9,206 bases of DNA from Enterovirga sp. (GCA_028290385.1 JAQGJZ010000289.1:1-9206); one strand, 5' to 3'; positions 1-6,566 are shown, counted from the stretch's first letter. Translations and numbers: made by a program. Notes: generated by a model not told the origin, from the letters alone.

Positions 1-856
1 CCGCGAAGCGGACGGGCTCCCCAGGGCGGCGCTGCGCCAGGATGCGCAGGTCCGGCGTGATCACCGTCGCGATCTTCGGATAGCCGCCGGTGGTCTGGTG
101 GTCCGCCATCATGACGATCGGCACGCCGGAACCGGGCACCTGCACGGAGCCGGGCGCGATCCCGTCGGACACGATGTTGAAGCCGCGCAGATGCGGGATC
201 GCAGGGCCGGCCAGGCGATAGCCCATCCGGTCCGCCTCGGCGGAGACGCTGTATGGGGTCGACAAGAACGCGTTGATCGCGTCTGCGTCGAAATGGTCGG
301 CCTGCGGGCCGAGCACGACCCGGATCGGCGCCTCCGGGGCGAGGGGAGGAGGGTCGAGCGTCAGCTCTGGCGCCCCGGAGGATGCCTCGCCGACCGGCAG
401 CTCGTCCCCGGCCTGGAGGGGGCGGCCGTCGAGCCCGCCGATCCCGGCGCGCGGGTGGAGCGAGAGGCTCCCCAGCATCGGGCCGAGCCGAATCCCGCCC
501 GCTACTGCCAGGTAGGTGAAGACGCCGGCCTGGCTCGGCCCCACGCTCACGCTCTCCCCCGGTTGAAGGGTGACGGAGCTGCCGAGCGCGAGCGGGTTGC
601 CCGCTGCCGTGGCCTTGGCGGGCGCCCCGGCGAGCGCAATCCGCACGGGACCGCCCGCAACCTCGAAGGTGCCGCCCATCAGGGTCATCTCGATCACGGC
701 CGTGTCCGGGCCGTTTCCGACCAGGACGTTGGCGTGCGCTTGGGCCAGGCGGTCCATGGCCCCGGAGGTCGAGACCCCGAAACGCCTCCAGCCGATCCGG
801 CCGGCATCCTGCAGGCTCGTCATCGGGCCGCAGCTCTTCACGAGAAGCCGGCTCAC
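1..856 (-). CDS. pxpC: 5-oxoprolinase subunit PxpC (C-terminus beyond window)
   Basis: This is the biotin-carboxyltransferase-like subunit (KipA / allophanate hydrolase subunit 2 family) of the PxpABC enzyme, which uses ATP to hydrolyse 5-oxoproline (pyroglutamate) to glutamate in the cytoplasm. The frame stays open from a GTG at 856 to the window edge, giving 285 residues; the family is usually about 330, so some 40 C-terminal residues are missing. Family motifs are clear: SLQDAGRIGWRRFGV near residue 14 followed by SGAMDRLA, a central LGPQADHF segment, and DHQTTGGYPKIATVI at residues 252-266. The GTG shares two bases with the TGA stop of pxpB, the usual sign of translational coupling, and this decides the start. 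No pxpA is visible; it may lie beyond position 1 or elsewhere. A urea amidolyase or carboxylase role is less likely because the subunit is short and stands alone next to PxpB. Confidence 0.93.
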   Translation of the reverse strand, partial: MSRLLVKSCGPMTSLQDAGRIGWRRFGVSTSGAMDRLAQAHANVLVGNGPDTAVIEMTLMGGTFEVAGGPVRIALAGAPAKATAAGNPLALGSSVTLQPGESVSVGPSQAGVFTYLAVAGGIRLGPMLGSLSLHPRAGIGGLDGRPLQAGDELPVGEASSGAPELTLDPPPLAPEAPIRVVLGPQADHFDADAINAFLSTPYSVSAEADRMGYRLAGPAIPHLRGFNIVSDGIAPGSVQVPGSGVPIVMMADHQTTGGYPKIATVITPDLRILAQRRPGEPVRFA

Positions 857-1572
857 GCGGTCGGCTCCGCCACGACCGCGCCTGCAGCCGCCGCCTCGTC
901 GAGCTCTCGAAAGAGGCGCTCCTCGATGGGGCGGAACCGCACCCGGTCGCCCGGCTGTACCAGGAACACGGGGTCGCGGCCCGGCATGAAGTTACGGACA
1001 GGCGTGCGGCCGAGAAGGTGCCAGCCCGAGGGCGCCTCGATCGAGGCCACGAGCGCCTGGACGCCGCCGATCGAGATCGTTCCGGGCGGGGTTTTGAGCC
1101 GGGGGCTCACCCGCCGCGGTGTCGCGATGGTCGGGTCGAGCCCGCCGAGATAGGCGAAGCCCGGCAGGAACCCCATCATGTAGACCTGGTAGACGGGCGC
1201 CGAATGGCGCCGCACCAGCTCCTCGGGCGTGATGCCGTGTGTCGCGGCCGTGGCTTCGAGGTCGATCCCATGCTCGCCGCCATAGGCGACCGGGATGGTC
1301 CAGGTGCGGCCGCCGTCCTGGCTGGCCGCCGGCGCCGCCGCGAGCCGCAGCAGATCCGCCGACAGATCGGCGAAGTCGACCTTAGCGGCGTCGTAGTAGA
1401 TCAGGAGCGAACGATAGGTCGGGACCGTCTCGATCAGCCAGGGTCGGTCCCGGAGCGCCGAGTCGAGCGCCAGCACGCGGGCGTTGATCGCGGGATCGAT
1501 GCTGTCTCCGAACTCGACGGTGAGGGCGGCATCGCCGGTGGGCAGAAGTCGCAGTTCGGGCTGAGTTGGCAT
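853..1572 (-). CDS. pxpB: 5-oxoprolinase subunit PxpB (KipI family)
   Basis: This 239-residue protein is the cyclophilin-like PxpB/KipI (allophanate hydrolase subunit 1) partner of PxpC in ATP-dependent 5-oxoproline cleavage. The family pattern runs the full length: an N-terminal GDAALTVEFGD (about residues 13-23), PVAYGGEHGIDL (94-105), GFLPGFAYLGGLDP (134-147), and PPGTISIGGVQ followed by the GWHLLGRTP block (162-191). The length is normal for the family. Start is the ATG at 1572; an AAGG at 1582-1585 lies nine bases upstream and would act as ribosome binding site, but it falls in the loop of a GC-rich hairpin (see 1573-1595). The stop overlaps the pxpC start, so both are made from one mRNA. 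The upstream response regulator gene ends only 45 bases away, so the three may share a transcript. In Bacillus the homologue KipI also inhibits a sporulation kinase; nothing here indicates that role. Confidence 0.93.
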   Translation of the reverse strand: MPTQPELRLLPTGDAALTVEFGDSIDPAINARVLALDSALRDRPWLIETVPTYRSLLIYYDAAKVDFADLSADLLRLAAAPAASQDGGRTWTIPVAYGGEHGIDLEATAATHGITPEELVRRHSAPVYQVYMMGFLPGFAYLGGLDPTIATPRRVSPRLKTPPGTISIGGVQALVASIEAPSGWHLLGRTPVRNFMPGRDPVFLVQPGDRVRFRPIEERLFRELDEAAAAGAVVAEPTA

Positions 1573-1595
1573 GCCCGGCGACCTTATCGCCGGGC
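1573..1595 (-). promoter_or_regulatory. Hairpin directly before pxpB start, SD-like bases in the loop
   Basis: An 8-bp perfect GC stem (1573-1580 with 1588-1595) and a 7-base loop abut the pxpB ATG. On the coding strand the loop reads ATAAGGT, and its AAGG is the only good Shine-Dalgarno match before pxpB. The structure could present or mask the ribosome binding site. No T run follows it, so it is not a standard intrinsic terminator for the upstream gene. Any regulatory role is inference. Confidence 0.4.
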
Positions 1596-1617
1596 GCGCG
1601 CACAGGCGAGGGCCTGC

Positions 1618-1956
1618 CTAGCGGCCGGCCTCGACCAGCGAGTGCCGGATGGCCGCGTGGTGGTAGGGTTTGGGGATAAACGGCACGCCCTGAAGGCTCG
1701 CCGGAATCTCGCTCGGGCGCGAGGCCGAGACAAAGGCGAAGGGCACGCGCGACTGGTGCAGCCGCTCGGCGATCGGGAAGCTTTTGCCGTCCGGCAGGTC
1801 GACATCGAGGAACGCAAAATCGAGCCCGGCCCCAATGCGCTCCCCTGCATCCGCAAGGGTGTCGCAAAGGCTGACGACCTCGTGGCCGCATCCCTCCACG
1901 ACGCATTGGAGGTCGAGCGCTGTAAGCGGATCGTCCTCGAGGATGAGAATACGCAT
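1618..1956 (-). CDS. Single-domain response regulator (receiver only)
   Basis: This 112-residue protein is one CheY-like receiver domain with no output domain. Receiver residues are in place: the acidic pocket EDD at residues 7-9, the phospho-acceptor Asp51 in FLDVDLPDG, the conserved Ser77, and Lys96 in the PKP motif. It probably acts by protein-protein contact or as a phosphate relay intermediate. The ATG at 1956 has a strong GGAGGAGGAGG ribosome binding site just upstream, so this start is firm and translation is probably high. It lies after regBA, separated by 233 bases with a possible terminator, and ends 45 bases before pxpB. No histidine kinase sits immediately beside it; RegB's own partner is RegA. 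Its kinase and target cannot be told from the sequence. Confidence 0.88.
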   Translation of the reverse strand: MRILILEDDPLTALDLQCVVEGCGHEVVSLCDTLADAGERIGAGLDFAFLDVDLPDGKSFPIAERLHQSRVPFAFVSASRPSEIPASLQGVPFIPKPYHHAAIRHSLVEAGR

Positions 1957-1960
1957 AACA

Positions 1961-1971
1961 CCTCCTCCTCC
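1961..1971 (-). promoter_or_regulatory. Strong repeated Shine-Dalgarno site
   Basis: On the minus strand the bases read GGAGGAGGAGG, ending four bases before the ATG of the single-domain response regulator. The overlapping GGAGG copies place at least one at good spacing. This fixes the start and suggests strong translation. Confidence 0.75.
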
Positions 1972-2140
1972 GTGGCCGTATCCCGCCGCCGCGCGACCAC
2001 CGAGTTCTCCGGCAAAGCGGAGCTGGGATGGTCCGTTCCTGGCTGGGGGTCAGCGGGGAGAGGTTCCGCCCGGTACGGTTAAGGTTGAGTTAGCGTTGCC
2101 GGGATGGCGGGCCTTCGAGTCAAATGCCGCACGTCCCAAA

Positions 2141-2167
2141 CGAAAGCGCGCGCCGTGGGGCGCGCGC
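2141..2167 (-). terminator. Possible terminator after regA
   Basis: A perfect 9-bp stem of alternating G and C (2146-2154 with 2159-2167) with a 4-base loop lies 22 bases past the regA stop. On the minus strand it is followed by TTTCGTTTG, a weak T-rich tail. Position and shape fit a terminator for the regBA transcript, but the T tract is poor, so termination may be partial. Confidence 0.4.
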
Positions 2168-2189
2168 GCAGCCGAAACGTCCTGAAGGC

Positions 2190-2768
2190 TCAGCGAGGTG
2201 CGCGCTTGGCGAGAATGCGCTGCAGCGTGCGACGGTGCATGTTGAGCCGGCGTGCGGTCTCGGACACGTTGCGGCCGCAGAGCTCGTAGACGCGCTGGAT
2301 GTGCTCCCAGCGGACGCGGTCGGCCGACATCGGGTTCTCGGGCGGGCTCGCCCGCTCGCCGGGCTCGGCCTTCAGCGCCGCCTGGATCTCGTCCGCATCC
2401 GCGGGCTTCGCCAGGTAGTCGAACGCCCCGAGCTTAACGGCCGTGACCGCGGTCGCGATGTTGCCGTAACCCGTGAGGATGACGCCGCGCGCATCCGGGC
2501 GACGCTCCTTCAGGCGGGCGATGACGTCGAGCCCATTGCCGTCCGCGAGGCGCATGTCGATGACGGCGTAGGCTGGAGCCTTCTCGTCGATGGCGGCGAC
2601 GCCTTCGGCAACGCTCTCCGCGACGCGCACCTCGAAGCCACGGGCTTCCATGGCGCGCGCGAGACGGGTCGAGAAGGCGCGGTCGTCATCAACCAGGAGA
2701 AGGGAGTTTTCGGTGAGAGCCATGAGGGGCGCCTTGCTCTCGGGTAGAGCGATCTGGGGCTGAGCCAC
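2190..2768 (-). CDS. regA: Redox response regulator RegA/ActR/PrrA
   Basis: This is the DNA-binding partner of RegB in the global redox system controlling respiration, energy metabolism and, in some relatives, nitrogen and carbon fixation. The 192-residue protein has an N-terminal receiver with the acidic DDD at 27-29, phospho-acceptor Asp71 (VIDMRLADGNGLD), Thr99 and Lys121, and the near-invariant GYGNIATAVTAVKLGAFDYL segment of this family. A proline-rich linker (about 138-147) leads to a Fis-type helix-turn-helix at the C-terminus (NVSETARRLNMHRRTLQRIL). The start used is a GTG at 2768, preceded by a GAGG about ten bases upstream. An ATG at 2723 would remove 15 residues, but has no good ribosome binding site and lies nearer the domain edge. 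It starts 33 bases after regB, so the two are probably co-transcribed. Confidence 0.95.
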   Translation of the reverse strand: MAQPQIALPESKAPLMALTENSLLLVDDDRAFSTRLARAMEARGFEVRVAESVAEGVAAIDEKAPAYAVIDMRLADGNGLDVIARLKERRPDARGVILTGYGNIATAVTAVKLGAFDYLAKPADADEIQAALKAEPGERASPPENPMSADRVRWEHIQRVYELCGRNVSETARRLNMHRRTLQRILAKRAPR

Positions 2769-2801
2769 TGTACGATCCTCGATCGGGGCTTGTGGTTCCT
2801 C

Positions 2802-4166
2802 CTATATGGGCACCGTTTCGCTTTCCGTTAGAGGTGCGAGAGCCGATCCCGTTGTTGTGATTGCTGTTTTTTCGTCGAAGCTGGTCCGGAGCCAGACAAT
2901 GCGGGCCACAGCCCCATGCCCCGGAGGGGCCGCGTTCGCGAGCGCCAGCTGCCCGCCCGAGCGCTCGATCAGCGTCTTGGCGATAAACAGCCCGAGCCCG
3001 AGCCCGGACCCGCTGTCGTCGCCCTCCCGGCCGCGGCCGCGCGTCGTCACATAGGGCTCGCCGACTCGCAGCAGGACGTCGGACGGGAAGCCCGGCCCGT
3101 CGTCGCGGATCTCGACGCACACCTCGTGCGCGGTCCAGTGCGCTTCGATGACGATGCAGCTCACGGCGAAATCGGCCGCGTTGTCGACGAGGTTGCCGAG
3201 CCCGTAGAGCAGGCCCGGCGAGCGGCGTGTCACGGGTTCGGGGCCCTCGCCCGAGCACCGCACGTCGATCTCCACCCCGAAGGAGCGCTGCGGGCTCACC
3301 ACCTCCTCGATCAGGTGGCGCAAGCTCATGCTCTCCAGGAAGCCGCCCTGCTGGTCGTCGAGCGAGGTCAGCTTGGTGAGGATGGAGCGGCAGCGCTCGA
3401 CCTGCTCGCGCAGCAGCGTCGTGTCCTCCTTGAGCGGGCTGCCGGCGGGAGCCTGGAGGTCGAGCTCCTTGGCGACGAGCGCGATGGTGGCGAGCGGCGT
3501 CCCGAGTTCATGCGCGGCCGCCGCCGCGAGCCCGTCGAGCTGCGACAGGTGCTGCTCGCGCGCCAGCACGAGTTCGGTCGCGGCGAGCGCGGCGGACAGC
3601 TGACGCGCTTCCTCGGCGATGCGGTAGGCGAACACCGCCGTGAATGCGATCCCGAGGAGGATCGCGCTCCAAACGCCGGCCACGTAGAGCTTCGGCAGAT
3701 CGAGCCCGCCTTCCGTCGCCCAGGGCAGCTTGCGGTGATAAAACACGAGCAGGGTCGCGCAGAGCGCCGCCAGCAGGCCGAGGCCGACCGTTCGGGCCGG
3801 CGAGAGCGCCGCAGCAGAGATCAAGACCGGCGCGAGAAACAGGATCGCGAACGGGTTCTGAAGCCCGCCCGTGAGGTACAGCAGCGCCGCGAGCTGGAGA
3901 ATGTCGAAGGCGAGCAGGAAGGTCGCCAGGTCTTCCCCGAGCCGGTGGCTCGCCGGCCATTTGAGGCCGAGCCACAAGTTAACGAGCGCCGCCGTCGCGA
4001 TCACCGCGAGGCAGAGGCTGAACGGGAGCTTGTAGCTGAGTTCGAAGTGAACGAACGCCACCGCAGCCGATTGCCCGGCCACCGCGAGCCAGCGGAGCCG
4101 CACGAGCGTGTCGAGCTTGAGGCGGCGGGCGTCGCGTCCGATCGCGCCGGTTGCCGAGTGCACCAT
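2802..4166 (-). CDS. regB: Redox sensor histidine kinase RegB/ActS/PrrB
   Basis: This 454-residue inner-membrane kinase senses the oxidation state of the quinone pool and phosphorylates RegA. About six hydrophobic segments fill residues 25-182. Between them lies GGLQNPF (100-106), matching the conserved RegB heptad tied to ubiquinone sensing. The H-box follows with His219 in AAAAHELGTPL. Cys259 (VERCRSIL) matches the redox-active cysteine of Rhodobacter RegB. The ATPase domain has an N-box (GNLVDNAADF, 324-333), a G1 box DDGPGF (355-360) and a G2 box GSGLGLGLF (386-394). The C-terminus runs some 25 residues past the kinase core in a low-complexity tail. The ATG at 4166 is used; its ribosome binding site is weak. 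regA follows after 33 bases, and phaZ is divergent across 254 bases. Names ActS and PrrB refer to orthologues in other species. Confidence 0.95.
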   Translation of the reverse strand: MVHSATGAIGRDARRLKLDTLVRLRWLAVAGQSAAVAFVHFELSYKLPFSLCLAVIATAALVNLWLGLKWPASHRLGEDLATFLLAFDILQLAALLYLTGGLQNPFAILFLAPVLISAAALSPARTVGLGLLAALCATLLVFYHRKLPWATEGGLDLPKLYVAGVWSAILLGIAFTAVFAYRIAEEARQLSAALAATELVLAREQHLSQLDGLAAAAAHELGTPLATIALVAKELDLQAPAGSPLKEDTTLLREQVERCRSILTKLTSLDDQQGGFLESMSLRHLIEEVVSPQRSFGVEIDVRCSGEGPEPVTRRSPGLLYGLGNLVDNAADFAVSCIVIEAHWTAHEVCVEIRDDGPGFPSDVLLRVGEPYVTTRGRGREGDDSGSGLGLGLFIAKTLIERSGGQLALANAAPPGHGAVARIVWLRTSFDEKTAITTTGSALAPLTESETVPI

Positions 4167-4195
4167 GCTGTCCAGGTAGGCGCGGCGCGTCTGTG

Positions 4196-4224
4196 ATCAA
4201 TGCGCGCGGCCTGACAATGTTCAA
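4196..4224 (-). promoter_or_regulatory. Candidate sigma-70 promoter for regBA
   Basis: On the minus strand TTGAAC (4219-4224) and ATTGAT (4196-4201) are separated by 17 bases, giving an expected start of transcription near 4189 and a leader of about 23 bases before the regB ATG. The -35 is a good match and the -10 a modest one, in a region richer in A and T than its surroundings. Confidence 0.35.
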
Positions 4225-4261
4225 CCAACGAGTGAGACTGCAGGGCCACAGCGCGGCAAAA

Positions 4262-4280
4262 ACCGTACCGACCGGTACCG
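4262..4280. repeat. Tandem ACCG(G)TACCG block
   Basis: Two near-identical units, ACCGTACCG and ACCGGTACCG, lie directly side by side; the second contains the perfect palindrome CGGTACCG. The 10-base word AACCGTACCG that begins the block (4261-4270) occurs again, inverted, at 2071-2080 upstream of the single-domain response regulator. The block could be an operator, but no regulator can be named. Confidence 0.4.
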
Positions 4281-4351
4281 CCGCGCTCTGGAGGTCGCCG
4301 GCAGCCCGTGCTCCGTAGCGAATGGGAAAGTCCGGTGTGCCTAGGATTCGA

Positions 4352-4376
4352 GGAACCCCGGTCTCTCGCCCGGGTT
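4352..4376 (+). promoter_or_regulatory. Candidate EcfG-type (general stress) promoter for phaZ
   Basis: GGAAC (4352-4356) is followed after 16 bases by GGTT (4373-4376). The alphaproteobacterial general-stress sigma factor EcfG recognises GGAAC, 16-17 bases, CGTT, so one base differs. The position would give a leader of roughly 40 bases before the phaZ ATG. A TTGACG at 4375-4380 has no matching -10 and is less convincing. Confidence 0.33.
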
Positions 4377-4410
4377 GACGCTCGGCCCAAGCTGCACGCC
4401 GGCCGAGTTC

Positions 4411-4415
4411 AGGAG
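4411..4415 (+). promoter_or_regulatory. Ribosome binding site of phaZ, decides the start
   Basis: AGGAG lies five bases before the ATG at 4421. A GTG in the same frame at 4415 overlaps this site and therefore cannot use it, so ATG 4421 is the better start. Confidence 0.7.
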
Positions 4416-4420
4416 TGTCG

Positions 4421-5722
4421 ATGGACCTCGCTTATTTCTGGTACGACGCCGCACACGCGATGCTCGCACCGGCCCGGGCAGCCACCGACCTCACCAGGGT
4501 CGCGCTCAACAACTCCTTCAACCCGCTGAGCTACACGCCCGCCGCCCGCACGATGGCGGCGGCCTGCGAGATGTTCGAGCGCACCACGCGCCGCTACGCG
4601 AAGCCGGAATTCGGGCTCACCTCGACGCTGCTCGGCGGCGAGCGCGTCCCGGTCACCGAGGAGATCGTCTGGTCGCGGCCATTCTGCCGCGTCACGGCCT
4701 TCCGACGCGGTCCGACCACGCATCCGGTCCAGCAGCCCAAGCTCCTGATCATCGCGCCGATGTCAGGCCACTACGCCACGCTGCTGCGCGGCACCGTGGA
4801 GGCCTTTCTGCCGACGCACGAGGTGATGATCACCGACTGGACCGATGCCAGCATGGTGCCGCTCGCCGAGGGGCATTTCGACCTCGACGAGTACATCGAC
4901 TACGTCATGGACATGTGCCGGGACCTCGGCCCGAACCTGCACCTGCTGGCGGTGTGCCAGCCCTCGGTGCCGGCGATCGCCGCCGTTGCGCGGCTCGAGG
5001 CGGAGAACGAGCCGGCGATCCCGCGTTCGCTCACCGTGATGGGCGGCCCGATCGACACGCGCCGCTCGCCGACCGCCGTGAACCAGCTCGCGGAGGAACG
5101 CGGGGTGGAATGGTTCCGCCAGAACTGCATCCACACGGTCCCGTTCGGGCACCCAGGCTTCGGCCGGCATGTTTATCCCGGCTTCCTGCAGCTCTCCGGC
5201 TTCATGGCCATGAACCTCGATCGCCACCTCACGGCGCATCGGCACATGTTCAACCACCTCGTGAGCGGCGACGGCGACGCGGCCGAGAAGCACCGCGAGT
5301 TCTATGACGAGTACCTCGCCGTGATGGACCTCACGGCCGAGTTCTACCTGGAGACCGTCGCCAAGGTGTTTGTCGACCACGAGCTGCCCAAGGGCGAGAT
5401 GCTGCACCGGGGCGAGCCGGTCGACCTGCTGGCCATCCGCCGCTGCGCGATCATGGCGGTCGAGGGCGAGAAGGACGACATCTCCGGGGTCGGGCAGACT
5501 CTCGCGGCGCTCGAGCTCACGCCGAACCTCGCCGACGACAAGAAGGTTTACTACCTGCAGAAGGGCGTAGGCCATTACGGCGTCTTCAACGGCTCGCGGT
5601 TCCGGGCCGAGATCGCCCCGCGCATCTGCGACTTCATCGCCACGCACGATCAGCCGAAGCCCGCGGCCGTGAAACCGCCGGTGACCAAGATGCGCCGGCC
5701 CAAGCTCGTCGCTGTGGGTTAG
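4421..5722 (+). CDS. phaZ: Intracellular poly(3-hydroxybutyrate) depolymerase
   Basis: This 433-residue cytoplasmic enzyme degrades stored, native PHB granules to 3-hydroxybutyrate units when carbon is short. It matches the short-chain intracellular depolymerase family (PhaZ1 of Cupriavidus) along its length. The nucleophile elbow reads VCQPSVP with Cys179 instead of the serine of ordinary lipase boxes, as known for this family; the likely triad partners are Asp352 or Asp353 (EGEKDDISG) and His385 (GVGHYGVFNG). Other family stretches include PMSGHYATLLRGTVEAFLP and EGHFDLDEYIDYV. No signal peptide is seen, as expected for an intracellular enzyme. The last 30 or so residues are a proline- and lysine-rich tail. 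It is divergent from regBA, has a possible EcfG-type promoter, and is followed by an 18-base palindrome. Confidence 0.95.
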   Translation: MDLAYFWYDAAHAMLAPARAATDLTRVALNNSFNPLSYTPAARTMAAACEMFERTTRRYAKPEFGLTSTLLGGERVPVTEEIVWSRPFCRVTAFRRGPTTHPVQQPKLLIIAPMSGHYATLLRGTVEAFLPTHEVMITDWTDASMVPLAEGHFDLDEYIDYVMDMCRDLGPNLHLLAVCQPSVPAIAAVARLEAENEPAIPRSLTVMGGPIDTRRSPTAVNQLAEERGVEWFRQNCIHTVPFGHPGFGRHVYPGFLQLSGFMAMNLDRHLTAHRHMFNHLVSGDGDAAEKHREFYDEYLAVMDLTAEFYLETVAKVFVDHELPKGEMLHRGEPVDLLAIRRCAIMAVEGEKDDISGVGQTLAALELTPNLADDKKVYYLQKGVGHYGVFNGSRFRAEIAPRICDFIATHDQPKPAAVKPPVTKMRRPKLVAVG

Positions 5723-5729
5723 ACGACCC

Positions 5730-5747
5730 GCTCCGGCGCGCCGGAGC
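5730..5747. repeat. 18-base perfect palindrome after phaZ
   Basis: GCTCCGGCG is followed at once by its exact reverse complement, seven bases past the phaZ stop. As RNA it could form a strong hairpin with a minimal loop. No T run follows on either strand, so it is better read as a possible mRNA-end stabiliser or weak transcription barrier than a standard terminator. Confidence 0.45.
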
Positions 5748-5781
5748 TGACAAAAGGGCGCGAAACAGGCAGGCAGGGCCG

Positions 5782-6525
5782 ATGCCGCTGCTGTACCGAC
5801 GGGCCAGCCCACCCGAGCCTGCGACGATCGAAGTGCGCCACGAGGGCAGCACCTTCCAGGTGGCGCTGCGGCGCCGGCCGGGCGTGCGCCGCCTGACGCT
5901 ACGCGTTTCGAGCGCGACCGGGCAGATCCTCCTGACGGTTCCGGAACACGCGACCTTCGCGTCGGCGAAGATTTTCGCCGAGGCGCATGGCGGCTGGCTT
6001 GCTGCGCGGATCGCGCGCGTCCCCGAGCGCGTCGGCTTCGTGCCGGGCTCCAACGTGCCGATTCGGGGCGTGCCTCACCGCATCGCGCATCGGCCGGGTC
6101 TCCGTGTCTCCGCCCAGCAGGAGGCGGGGGAGGGCGGCGAGCCGCTGCTGCTCGTGTCGGGCGGAAGCGAAGCCGTGCCTGGCCGGGTTCGCCGTTTCCT
6201 GACCGGCGAGGCCGGCAAGGACCTGCGGGTCGCGGTCGCACAGCATACGGCGGCGCTCGGCATCCCGGCCCGGCGCATCGCGATCCGGGACACAAAGAGC
6301 CGCTGGGGCTCCTGCTCGTCGACCGGAACGCTCAGCTTCTCCTGGCGCCTGATCATGGCGCCGCCCTTCGTGCTCGACTACCTGGCTGCGCACGAGGTGG
6401 CGCACCTGAAGGAGCTGAACCATTCCCACCGCTTCTGGACGCTGCTGCGCGAGCTCTGCCCGGCAACGAACGAGGCGGAGGCGTGGCTGAAGCGGCACGG
6501 GGCCGAGCTGCACCGCTACGGCTGA
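5782..6525 (+). CDS. YgjP-like zinc metallopeptidase (COG1451 / DUF45)
   Basis: This 247-residue protein belongs to the YgjP-like metallopeptidase family, often labelled SprT-like or M48-like. The C-terminal half carries the zinc site: HEVAH at residues 204-208 supplies His204, Glu205 and His208, and His214 in ELNHSHRFW is the likely third ligand. Before it stands the family segment DTKSRWGSCSSTGTLSFSWRL (170-190). The N-terminal half (about 20-110) is a beta-rich region with RRRPGVRRLTLRVS. No signal peptide or membrane segment is seen, so it is cytoplasmic. The substrate is not known for the family; some databases suggest a nucleotide-hydrolysing role for relatives, which the zincin motif does not support directly. 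The ATG at 5782 follows an AGGCAGGG stretch. It lies 59 bases after phaZ on the same strand and converges with the repair gene on the other side. Confidence 0.88.
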   Translation: MPLLYRRASPPEPATIEVRHEGSTFQVALRRRPGVRRLTLRVSSATGQILLTVPEHATFASAKIFAEAHGGWLAARIARVPERVGFVPGSNVPIRGVPHRIAHRPGLRVSAQQEAGEGGEPLLLVSGGSEAVPGRVRRFLTGEAGKDLRVAVAQHTAALGIPARRIAIRDTKSRWGSCSSTGTLSFSWRLIMAPPFVLDYLAAHEVAHLKELNHSHRFWTLLRELCPATNEAEAWLKRHGAELHRYG

Positions 6526-6566
6526 GCGCAGCCGAGCCCTGCCGGCCGCGGAGACTCGTAACCCGA

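Larger units (their letters stand above)
1957..2189 (-). other. Intergenic region between regA and the response regulator gene
   Basis: No credible gene was found in these 233 bases. They hold the strong ribosome binding site at 1961-1971, a GC hairpin near the regA end (2146-2167), and a 10-base word at 2071-2080 that recurs in the regB-phaZ intergenic region. A short local fold, CTCCG with CGGAG, is also present near 2010-2025. The promoter of the response regulator gene should lie here, but no convincing -35/-10 pair was found. Confidence 0.5.
4167..4420. promoter_or_regulatory. Divergent control region between regB and phaZ
   Basis: These 254 bases separate two genes transcribed outward and hold no credible gene of their own. 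They must contain the promoter of regBA (minus) and that of phaZ (plus). Visible elements are a candidate regBA promoter (4196-4224), a repeated ACCGTACCG/ACCGGTACCG block (4262-4280), a candidate stress-sigma promoter for phaZ (4352-4376) and the phaZ ribosome binding site. RegA often regulates its own operon, so a binding site here is possible, but no clear match to a RegA site was recognised. Confidence 0.6.

Noticed and set aside
98..1153. 351-codon plus-strand frame opposite pxpB-pxpC
   Set aside because: It lies antisense to both oxoprolinase genes, which match their families along their length; its own translation has no recognisable domain.
1980..2060. EcfG-like GGAAC sites on the minus strand before the single-domain response regulator
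   Set aside because: Two GGAAC words are present, but neither has CGTT at 16-17 bases; the best offers only a partial match, so no promoter is called.
4763..6295. 510-codon open frame on the minus strand across phaZ and the metallopeptidase gene
   Set aside because: It is antisense to two clearly conserved genes and its translation is low-complexity, rich in Arg, Ala and Pro, with no family motif. Long antisense frames are expected at this GC content.
6526..6566. Terminator in the gap between the convergent metallopeptidase and udgX-fusion genes
   Set aside because: The 41 bases contain only a short GC-rich self-complementary piece and no T run on either strand.
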